Assembly (NCBI GenBank): GCA_027886175.1
Contig: JAJNNQ010000139.1
Location: 1,364,001-1,428,000, forward strand
Direction of reading: 5' to 3'
Origin: Phylloscopus collybita
Lineage: Eukaryota; Chordata; Aves; Passeriformes; Phylloscopidae
Length of the DNA stretch: 64,000 bases
The first letter of the stretch is position 1, and each line of letters starts with the position of its first letter. This document shows positions 49,301 to 60,746 of the stretch, one piece after another. The notes under the pieces were generated by a model. The model searched no databases. It was not told where the DNA came from and saw only the letters and a list, made by a program, of their open reading frames with translations. A program made the translations under genes and the position numbers.

Positions 49301-52300
49301 GGAAACCAAAGTCTCCACCCCACGTTCCTGTTGTCCGTTTCTAGGAGGCCTTTGGCACTACAAGGGCAGACAAACTTCCACCTGGTGGTAGATTGCACCT
49401 GGGAGATATCCTCATTTGTATGGAACCTCTGCAGTCCTAACTACAGTGCCAGGCAGACAGCATTAGACACGAACGGTGGTCCTTTTCCATGGGAAACCAA
49501 AGTCTCCACACAACGTTCCCGATGTCAGGTTTTAGGAGACCTTTGGCAGTACAAGGGCAGACAATCTTCCGTCTGGTGGTTGATTGCATCGGGGAGATAT
49601 CTTCATTTGTATGGAATTTCAGCAGGTAGAAGCCCAGTGGCAGGCAGACAGCATTAGACATGAACGGTGGCCCTTTTCCTATGGGCAACCAAAGTCTCCA
49701 TGCCACGTTCCTGAAGTCAGGTTTTAGGAGACCTTTGGCAGTAGAAGGGCAGACAAACTTCCATCTGGTGGGAAATTCTATTTGGGAGATAACCTCATTT
49801 GTAGGGAATATTAGTAGGCATATGCCCACTGGCACTCAGACAGCATTAGACACGAACAGTGGCCCTTTTCCATGGAAAAAGAAATTATCCATCCTATGTT
49901 CCTGATGTCAGTTTGAAGGAGGCCTTTGGTACTACAAGGGCAGACAAACTTCCAACTGGCGGTAGATTGCACCTCGGAGATGTCCTCATTTGTATGGAAT
50001 TTTAGTGGTATTTTAGTACTCAGCAGCCCAGACAGACAGCATTAAACATGAACGGTGGGCCTTTTCCATAGGAAACCAAAGTCTCCAGGTGAGGTTCCGA
50101 ATGTCAGTTTGAAGGAGGCCTTTGTCACTGCAAGAGCAGACAAACTTCCATCTGGTGGTATATTGCGTCTGGGAGATATCCTCATTTGTATGTAATTTCA
50201 GTAGTCATAAGCCCAGTGGCAAGGGGGCAGTATTAAACACCAAGGGTGTCCTGTTTCCATGGGAAACCAAAGCGTCCTCTCCAGATTCCTGATGTCAGTT
50301 TGTAGGAGGCCATTGGCATTAAAAGGGTAGACAAACTTTCAACTGGTAGTAGACTCCATCTGGGAGATATCCTCATTTGTATGTAATTTTAGTAGCCATA
50401 AGCCCACTGGCAGTCAGACAGCATTAGACACGAACGGTGTCCCTTTTCCATGGGAAACCAAAGTCTCTGCCCCAGATTCCTGATTTCAATTTGTATGAAG
50501 CCTCTTGCTCTACAGGGGCCGACAATCTTCCATCTGGTTGTAGATTGCACATGGGAGACATCCTCATTTGTATGGAATTTTAGTGGAATTTTAATAGGCA
50601 GAAGCCTAGTGGCAGGCACACATTAGACACTAACGGTGGCCCATTTCCATGGGAAACCAAAGTCTCCACTCCAGGTTCCTGATGTCAGTTTGTAGGAGGC
50701 CTTTGGCACTACAAGGGCAGACAAAGTTTTGTCTGGTGGTTGATTGCATCGAGGAGATATCCTCATTTGTATGGAATTTCAGCAGGCAGAAGCCCAGTGT
50801 ATGGCAGACAGCATTAGACACGAACGGTGACCCATTTCTAAGGGAAACCAAAGTCTCCACCCCACATTCCTGATGTCCGTTTCTAGGAGGGCTTTGGCAC
50901 TACAAGGGCAGACAAACTTCCACCTGGTGGTAGATTTCACCTGGGAGATATCCTCATTTCTATGGAACTTCAGCAGTCATAGCCACAGTGCCAGGCAGAC
51001 AGCATTAGACGCGAACGGTGGCCCATTTCTTTGGGAAACCAAAGTCTCCACCGCACGTTCCTGATGTCAGTTTTTAGGAGGCCTTTGGCACTACAAGGGC
51101 AGACAAACTTCCAACGGGTGGTAGATTGCACCTGGGAGACATCCTCATTTGTGAGGGATTTCAGCAGGCATAACCCCAGTGCCAGGCAGACAGCATTAGA
51201 CACGAACGGTGGCCCTTTTCCGTGGGAAACCAAAATCTCCACGCCACGTTGCTGATGTCACTTTGTAGGAGGCATTTTCCAATATAAGGGCAGAGAAACT
51301 TCCATCTGGTTGTCGATTGCACCTGGGAGATATCCTCATTTCTATTGAATTTTAGTGGAATTTTAGTAGGAAGAAGCCCAGTGGCAGGCAGACAGTATTA
51401 GACACGAACGGTGGCTCATTTCTATGGGAAACCAAAGTCTCCACACCACGTACCCGCTGTCCATTTCTAGGAGACCTTTGGCACTACAAGGGCAGACAAA
51501 CTTCCACCTTGTGGTAGATTGCACCTTGGAGATATCCTCATCTGTATGCAACTTCAGCAGTCATAACCACAGTGCCAGGCAGACAGCATTAGACGGGAAC
51601 GGCGGTCCTTTTCCATGGGAAACCAAAGTCTCCACACCACGTACCGGATGTCAGGTTTTAGGAGGCATTTGGCAGTACAAGGGCAGACAAACTTCCGTCT
51701 GGTGGTTGATTGCATCGGGGAGATATCCTCATTTGTATGGAATTTCAGCACGTAGAAACCCAGTGGCAGGCAGACAGCATAAGACACGAACGGTGGCCCA
51801 TTTCTAAGGGAAACCAAAGTCTCCACCCCACGTTCCTGTTGTCCGTTTCTAGGAGGCCTTTGGCACTACAAAGGCAGACAAACTTCCACCTGGTGGTAGA
51901 TTGCACCTGGGAGATATCCTCATTTGTATGGAACCTCTGCAGTCCTAACTACAGTGCCAGGCAGACAGCATTAGTCACGAACGGTGGTCCTTTTCCATGG
52001 GAAACCAAAGTCTCCACACAACGTTCCCGATGTCAGGTTTTAGGAGACCTTTGGCAGTACAAGGGCAGACAATCTTCCGTCTGGTGGTTGATTGCATCGG
52101 GGAGATATCTTCATTTGTATGGAATTTCAGCAGGTAGAAGCCCAGTGGCAGGCAGACAGCATTAGACATGAACGGTGGCCCTTTTCCTATGGGCAACCAA
52201 AGTCTCCATGCCACGTTCCTGAAGTCAGGTTTTGGGAGACCTTTGGCAGTACTAGGGCAGACAAATTTCCATCTGGTGGGAAATTCTATTTGGGAGATAA

Positions 52301-53349
52301 CCTCATTTGTAGGGAATATTAGTAGGCATATGCCCACTGGCACTCAGACAGCATTAGACACGAACAGTGGCCCTTTTCCATGGAAAAAGAAGTTATCCAT
52401 CCTATGTTCCTGATGTCAGTTTGAAGGAGGCCTTTGGTACTACAAGGGCAGACAAACTTCCAACTGGCGGTAGATTGCACCTCGGAGATGTCCTCATTTG
52501 TATGGAATTTTAGTGGTATTTTAGTACTCAGCAGCCCAGACAGACAGCATTAAACATGAACGGTGGGCCTTTTCCATAGGAAACCAAAGTCTCCAGGTGA
52601 GGTTCCGAATGTCAGTTTGAAGGAGGCCTTTGTCACTGCAAGAGCAGACAAACTTCCATCTGGTGGCATATTGCGTCTGGGAGATATCCTCATTTGTATG
52701 TAATTTCAGTAGTCATAAGCCCAGTGGCAAGGGGGCAGTATTAAACACCAAGGGTGTCCTGTTTCCATGGGAAACCAAAGCGTCCTCTCCAGATTCCTGA
52801 TGTCAGTTTGTAGGAGGCCATTGGCATTAAAAGGGTAGACAAACTTTCAACTGGTAGTAGACTCCATCTGGGAGATATCCTCATTTGTATGGAATTTTAC
52901 TAGGCATAAGCCCAGTGGCAGGCACATAGCATTAGACACAAACGGTGGCCCATTTCCATGGGAAACCAAAGTCTCCACCCCACGTTCCTGATGTCAGTTT
53001 TTAGGAGGCCTTTGGCACTACAAGGGCAGGCAAACTTCCACCTGGTGGTAGATTTCACCTGGGAGATATCCTCATTTGTATGGAACTTCAGCAGTCATAA
53101 CCCCAGTGCCAGGCAGACAGCATTAGACGCGAACGGAGGTCGTTTCCATGGGAAACCAAAGTCTCCACCCTAGGTTCCTGATGTCAGTTTGTAGGAGGCC
53201 TTTGGAACCACAAGGGCAAAGAAACTTCCATCTGGTGTTAGATTTCACCTGGGAGATATTCTCATTTGTATGGAATTTTAGTGGAATTTTAGTAGGCAGA
53301 ATCCCAGCGGCAGGAAGACAGCATTAGACACGAACGGTGACCCATTTCC
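46370..53349 (+). repeat. Compound HOR unit (6,980 bp), near-identical second copy
   Basis: Repeats the previous unit at a lag of 6,981 bp, including rare private variants: ACAAGGACAGACAAAG (39,842 and 46,823) and TTGTTGATGTCAC (41,759 and 48,740). The few differences include GGAGGTCGTTTCCATGGG near 53,136 in place of GGTGGTCCTTTTCCATGGG, which removes one base. Confidence 0.92.
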
Positions 53350-56300
53350 TTGGGAAACCAAAGTCTCCACCCCACGATCCTAATGTCATTTTCTAGGAGG
53401 CCTCTGGCACTACAAGAGGAGACAAACTTCCAACTGGTGGCATATTGCATCTGGGAGATATCCTCATTTGTATGTAATTTTAGTAGCCATAAGCCCACTG
53501 GCAGTCAGACAGCATTAGACACGAACGGTGTCCCTTTTCCATGGGAAACCAAAGTCTCTGCCCCAGATTCCTGATGTCAATTTGTATGAAGCCTCTTGCT
53601 CTACAGGGGCCGACAAACTTCCATCTGGTTGTAGATTGCACCTGGGAGACATCCTCATTTGTATGGAATTTTAGTGGAATTTTAATAGGCAGAAGCCTAG
53701 TGGCAGGCACACATTAGACACTAACGGTGGCCCATTTCCATGGGAAACCAAAGTCTCCACTCCAGGTTCCTGATGTCAGTTTGTAGGAGGCCTTTGGCAC
53801 TACAAGGGCAGACAAAGTTTTGTCTGGTGGTTGATTGCATCGAGGAGATATCCTCATTTGTATGGAATTTCAGCAGGCAGAAGCCCAGTGGCAGGCAGAC
53901 AGCATTAGACACGAACAGTGGACCTTTTCAATGGGAAACCAAAGTCTCCACCTCACGTTCCTGATGTCAGTTTGTAGGAGGCCTTTGGAACTACAAGGGC
54001 AGACAAAATTCCATCTGGTGGTAAATTGCACCTGGGAGATATCCTCATTTGTATAGAATTATAGAGGAATTTAATTGCGCAGAATCCCAGCGACAGGTAG
54101 ACAGAATTAGACATGAATAGTGGCCCTTTTCTAGGGGAAAACAAAGCCTCCAGGCCAGGTTCCTGATGTCAGTTTTTAGGAGGCCTTTGGCACTACAAGA
54201 ACAGACAAACTTCCAACTAGTGGCATATTGCAGCTTGGAGATATACTCATTTGTATGGAATTTTAGTGGAATTAAAGCAGGCAGAAGCGCAGTGTCAAGA
54301 AAACAGCATTGAAAACCAACGGTGGCCCATTTCTATGGGAAACCAAAGTCTCCACCCCACGTTCCTGATGTCCGTTTCTAGGAGGCTTTTGGCACTACAA
54401 GAGCAGACAAACTTCCAACTGGTGGCATATTGCATCGGGGAGATATCCTCATTTGTATGTAATTTTAGTGGAATTTTAGTAGGCATAAGCCCAGTGTATG
54501 GCAGACAGCATTAGACACGAACGGTGACCCATTTCTAAGGGAAACCAAAGTCTCCACCCCACGTTCCTGATGTCCGTTTCTAGGAGGGCTTTGGCACTAC
54601 AAGGGCAGACAAACTTCCACCTGGTGGTAGATTTCACCTGGGAGATATCCTCATTTCTATGGAACTTCAGCAGTCATAGCCACAGTGCCAGGCAGACAGC
54701 ATTAGACGCGAACGGTGGCCCATTTCTTTGGGAAACCAAAGTCTCCACCGCACGTTCCTGATGTCAGTTTTTAGGAGGCCTTTGGCACTACAAGGGCAGA
54801 CAAACTTCCAACGGGTGGTAGATTGCACCTGGGAGACATCCTCATTTGTGAGGGATTTCAGCAGGCATAACCCCAGTGCCAGGCAGACAGCATTAGACAC
54901 GAACGGTGGCCCTTTTCCGTGGGAAACCAAAATCTCCACCCCACGTTGCTGATGTCACTTTGTAGGAGGCATTTTCCAATATAAGGGCAGAGAAACTTCC
55001 ATCTGGTTGTCGATTGCACCTGGGAGATATCCTCATTTCTATTGAATTTTAGTGGAATTTTAGTAGGAAGAAGCCCAGTGGCAGGCAGACAGTATTAGAC
55101 ACGAACGGTGGCTCATTTCTATGGGAAACCAAAGTCTCCACACCACGTACCCGCTGTCCATTTCTAGGAGACCTTTGGCACTACAAGGGCAGACAAACTT
55201 CCACCTTGTGGTAGATTGCACCTTGGAGATATCCTCATCTGTATGCAACTTCAGCAGTCATAACCACAGTGCCAGGCAGACAGCATTAGACGGGAACGGC
55301 GGTCCTTTTCCATGGGAAACCAAAGTCTCCACACCACGTACCGGATGTCAGGTTTTAGGAGGCATTTGGCAGTACAAGGGCAGACAAACTTCCGTCTGGT
55401 GGTTGATTGCATCGGGGAGATATCCTCATTTGTATGGAATTTCAGCACGTAGAAACCCAGTGGCAGGCAGACAGCATAAGACACGAACGGTGGCCCATTT
55501 CTAAGGGAAACCAAAGTCTCCACCCCACGTTCCTGTTGTCCGTTTCTAGGAGGCCTTTGGCACTACAAGGGCAGACAAACTTCCACCTGGTGGTAGATTG
55601 CACCTGGGAGATATCCTCATTTGTATGGAACCTCTGCAGTCCTAACTACAGTGCCAGGCAGACAGCATTAGTCACGAACGGTGGTCCTTTTCCATGGGAA
55701 ACCAAAGTCTCCACACAACGTTCCCGATGTCAGGTTTTAGGAGACCTTTGGCAGTACAAGGGCAGACAATCTTCCGTCTGGTGGTTGATTGCATCGGGGA
55801 GATATCTTCATTTGTATGGAATTTCAGCAGGTAGAAGCCCAGTGGCAGGCAGACAGCATTAGACATGAACGGTGGCCCTTTTCCTATGGGCAACCAAAGT
55901 CTCCATGCCACGTTCCTGAAGTCAGGTTTTAGGAGACCTTTGGCAGTAGAAGGGCAGACAAACTTCCATCTGGTGGGAAATTCTATTTGGGAGATAACCT
56001 CATTTGTAGGGAATATTAGTAGGCATATGCCCACTGGCACTCAGACAGCATTAGACACGAACAGTGGCCCTTTTCCATGGAAAAAGAAATTATCCATCCT
56101 ATGTTCCTGATGTCAGTTTGAAGGAGGCCTTTGGTACTACAAGGGCAGACAAACTTCCAACTGGCGGTAGATTGCACCTCGGAGATGTCCTCATTTGTAT
56201 GGAATTTTAGTGGTATTTTAGTACTCAGCAGCCCAGACAGACAGCATTAAACATGAACGGTGGGCCTTTTCCATAGGAAACCAAAGTCTCCAGGTGAGGT

Positions 56301-57047
56301 TCCGAATGTCAGTTTGAAGGAGGCCTTTGTCACTGCAAGAGCAGACAAACTTCCATCTGGTGGCATATTGCGTCTGGGAGATATCCTCATTTGTATGTAA
56401 TTTCAGTAGTCATAAGCCCAGTGGCAAGGGGGCAGTATTAAACACCAAGGGTGTCCTGTTTCCATGGGAAACCAAAGCGTCCTCTCCAGATTCCTGATGT
56501 CAGTTTGTAGGAGGCCATTGGCATTAAAAGGGTAGACAAACTTTCAACTGGTAGTAGACTCCATCTGGGAGATATCCTCATTTGTATGGAATTTTACTAG
56601 GCATAAGCCCAGTGGCAGGCACATAGCATTAGACACAAACGGTGGCCCATTTCCATGGGAAACCAAAGTCTCCACCCCACGTTCCTGATGTCAGTTTTTA
56701 GGAGGCCTTTGGTACTACAAGGGCAGGCAAACTTCCACCTGGTGGTAGATTTCACCTGGGAGATATCCTCATTTGTATGGAACTGCAGCAGTCATAACCC
56801 CAGTGCCAGGCAGACAGCATTAGACGCGAACGGAGGTCCCTTTCCATGGGAAACCAAAGTCTCCACCCTAGGTTCCTGATGTCAGTTTGTAGGAGGCCTT
56901 TGGAACCACAAGGGCAAAGAAACTTCCATCTGGTGTTAGATTTCACCTGGGAGATATTCTCATTTGTATGGAATTTTAGTGGAATTTTAGTAGGCAGAAT
57001 CCCAGCGGCAGGAAGACAGCATTAGACACGAACGGTGACCCATTTCC
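53350..57047 (+). repeat. Long-form HOR copy (19 monomers, 3,698 bp); reference copy measured monomer by monomer
   Basis: Spacings of the TGGGAAACC anchor in order: 191, 199, 191, 201, 203, 202, 191, 191, 202, 191, 191, 191, 192, 191, 196, 191, 191, 191, 202 (sum 3,698). Monomer 15 starts with CCATGGAAAAAGAAATTATC and lacks the normal box. Monomer 4 has CTAGGGGAAAACAAAGCC. Monomers 4-6 are the block absent from short forms. Confidence 0.95.
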
Positions 57048-60000
57048 TTGGGAAACCAAAGTCTCCACCCCACGATCCTAATGTCATTTTCTAGGAGGCC
57101 TCTGGCACTACAAGAGGAGACAAACTTCCAACTGGTGGCATATTGCATCTGGGAGATATCCTCATTTGTATGTAATTTTAGTAGCCATAAGCCCACTGGC
57201 AGTCAGACAGCATTAGACACGAACGGTGTCCCTTTTCCATGGGAAACCAAAGTCTCTGCCCCAGATTCCTGATGTCAATTTGTATGAAGCCTCTTGCTCT
57301 ACAGGGGCCGACAAACTTCCATCTGGTTGTAGATTGCACCTGGGAGACATCCTCATTTGTATGGAATTTTAGTGGAATTTTAATAGGCGGAAGCCTAGTG
57401 GCAGGCACACATTAGACGCTAACGGTGGCCCATTTCCATGGGAAACCAAAGTCTCCACTCCAGGTTCCTGATGTCAGTTTGTAGGAGGCCTTTGGCACTA
57501 CAAGGGCAGACAAAGTTTTGTCTGGTGGTTGATTGCATCGAGGAGATATCCTCATTTGTATGGAATTTCAGCAGGCAGAAGCCCAGTGGCAGGCAGACAG
57601 CATTAGACACGAACAGTGGACCTTTTCAATGGGAAATCAAAGTCTCCACCTCACGTTCCTGATGTCAGTTTGTAGGAGGCCTTTGGAACTACAAGGGCAG
57701 ACAAAATTCCATCTGGTGGTAAATTGCACCTGGGAGATATCCTCATTTGTATAGAATTATAGAGGAATTTAATTGCGCAGAATCCCAGCGACAGGTAGAC
57801 AGAATTAGACATGAATAGTGGCCCTTTTCTAGGGGAAAACAAAGCCTCCAGGCCAGGTTCCTGATGTCAGTTTTTAGGAGGCCTTTGGCACTACAAGAAC
57901 AGACAAACTTCCAACTAGTGGCATATTGCAGCTTGGAGATATACTCATTTGTATGGAATTTTAGTGGAATTAAAGCAGGCAGAAGCGCAGTGTCAAGAAA
58001 ACAGCATTGAAAACCAACGGTGGCCCATTTCTATGGGAAACCAAAGTCTCCACCCCACGTTCCTGATGTCCGTTTCTAGGAGGCTTTTGGCACTACAAGA
58101 GCAGACAAACTTCCAACTGGTGGCATATTGCATCGGGGAGATATCCTCATTTGTATGTAATTTTAGTGGAATTTTAGTAGGCATAAGCCCAGTGTATGGC
58201 AGACAGCATTAGACACGAACGGTGACCCATTTCTAAGGGAAACCAAAGTCTCCACCCCACGTTCCTGATGTCCGTTTCTAGGAGGGCTTTGGCACTGCAA
58301 GGGCAGACAAACTTCCACCTGGTGGTAGATTTCACCTGGGAGATATCCTCATTTCTATGGAACTTCAGCAGTCATAGCCACAGTGCCAGGCAGACAGCAT
58401 TAGACGCGAACGGTGGCCCATTTCTTTGGGAAACCAAAGTCTCCACCGCACGTTCCTGATGTCAGTTTTTAGGAGGCCTTTGGCACTACAAGGGCAGACA
58501 AACTTCCAACGGGTGGTAGATTGCACCTGGGAGACATCCTCATTTGTGAGGGATTTCAGCAGGCATAACCCCAGTGCCAGGCAGACAGCATTAGACACGA
58601 ACGGTGGCCCTATTCCGTGGGAAACCAAAATCTCCACCCCACGTTGCTGATGTCACTTTGTAGGAGGCATTTTCCAATATAAGGGCAGAGAAACTTCCAT
58701 CTGGTTGTCGATTGCACCTGGGAGATATCCTCATTTCTATTGAATTTTAGAGGAATTTTAGTAGGAAGAAGCCCAGTGGCAGGCAGACAGTATTAGACAC
58801 GAACGGTGGCTCATTTCTATGGGAAACCAAAGTCTCCACACCACGTACCCGCTGTCCATTTCTAGGAGACCTTTGGCACTACAAGGGCAGACAAACTTCC
58901 ACCTTGTGGTAGATTGCACCTTGGAGATATCCTCATTTGTATGCAACTTCAGCAGTCATAACCACAGTGCCAGGCAGACAGCATTAGACGGGAACGGCGG
59001 TCCTTTTCCATGGGAAACCAAAGTCTCCACACCACGTACCGGATGTCAGGTTTTAGGAGGCATTTGGCAGTACAAGGGCAGACAAACTTCCGTCTGGTGG
59101 TTGATTGCATCGGGGAGATATCCTCATTTGTATGGAATTTCAGCACGTAGAAACCCAGTGGCAGGCAGACAGCATAAGACACGAACGGTGGCCCATTTCT
59201 AAGGGAAACCAAAGTCTCCACCCCACGTTCCTGTTGTCCGTTTCTAGGAGGCCTTTGGCACTACAAGGGCAGACAAACTTCCACCTGGTGGTAGATTGCA
59301 CCTGGGAGATATCCTCATTTGTATGGAACCTCTGCAGTCCTAACTACAGTGCCAGGCAGACAGCATTAGTCACGAACGGTGGTCCTTTTCCATGGGAAAC
59401 CAAAGTCTCCACACAACGTTCCCGATGTCAGGTTTTAGGAGACCTTTGGCAGTACAAGGGCAGACAATCTTCCGTCTGGTGGTTGATTGCATCGGGGAGA
59501 TATCTTCATTTGTATGGAATTTCAGCAGGTAGAAGCCCAGTGGCAGGCAGACAGCATTAGACATGAACGGTGGCCCTTTTCCTATGGGCAACCAAAGTCT
59601 CCATGCCACGTTCCTGAAGTCAGGTTTTAGGAGACCTTTGGCAGTAGAAGGGCAGACAAACTTCCATCTGGTGGGAAATTCTATTTGGGAGATAACCTCA
59701 TTTGTAGGGAATATTAGTAGGCATATGCCCACTGGCACTCAGACAGCATTAGACACGAACAGTGGCCCTTTTCCATGGAAAAAGAAATTATCCATCCTAT
59801 GTTCCTGATGTCAGTTTGAAGGAGGCCTTTGGTACTACAAGGGCAGACAAACTTCCAACTGGCGGTAGATTGCACCTCGGAGATGTCCTCATTTGTATGG
59901 AATTTTAGTGGTATTTTAGTACTCAGCAGCCCAGACAGACAGCATTAAACATGAACGGTGGGCCTTTTCCATAGGAAACCAAAGTCTCCAGGTGAGGTTC

Positions 60001-60746
60001 CGAATGTCAGTTTGAAGGAGGCCTTTGTCACTGCAAGAGCAGACAAACTTCCATCTGGTGGCATATTGCGTCTGGGAGATATCCTCATTTGTATGTAATT
60101 TCAGTAGTCATAAGCCCAGTGGCAAGGAGGCAGTATTAAACACCAAGGGTGTCCTGTTTCCATGGGAAACCAAAGCGTCCTCTCCAGATTCCTGATGTCA
60201 GTTTGTAGGAGGCCATTGGCATTAAAAGGGTAGACAAACTTTCAACTGGTAGTAGACTCCATCTGGGAGATATCCTCATTTGTATGGAATTTTACTAGGC
60301 ATAAGCCCAGTGGCAGGCACATAGCATTAGACACAAACGGTGGCCCATTTCCATGGGAAACCAAAGTCTCCACCCCACGTTCCTGATGTCAGTTTTTAGG
60401 AGGCCTTTGGTACTACAAGGGCAGGCAAACTTCCACCTGGTGGTAGATTTCACCTGGGAGATATCCTCATTTGTATGGAACTGCAGCAGTCATAACCCCA
60501 GTGCCAGGCAGACAGCATTAGACGCGAACGGAGGTCCCTTTCCATGGGAAACCAAAGTCTCCACCCTAGGTTCCTGATGTCAGTTTGTAGGAGGCCCTTT
60601 GGAACCACAAGGGCAAAGAAACTTCCATCTGGTGTTAGATTTCACCTGGGAGATATTCTCATTTGTATGGAATTTTAGTGGAATTTTAGTAGGCAGAATC
60701 CCAGCGGCAGGAAGACAGCATTAGACACGAACGGTGACCCATTTCC
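57048..60746 (+). repeat. Long-form HOR copy (19 monomers, 3,699 bp)
   Basis: Same monomer order as the preceding copy. One extra C at about 60,597 (AGGCCCTTTGGAACC) accounts for the added base. Shares GGAACTGCAGCAGTC (56,780 and 60,478) and GGAGGTCCCTTTCC with the monomers just left of it. Confidence 0.92.
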
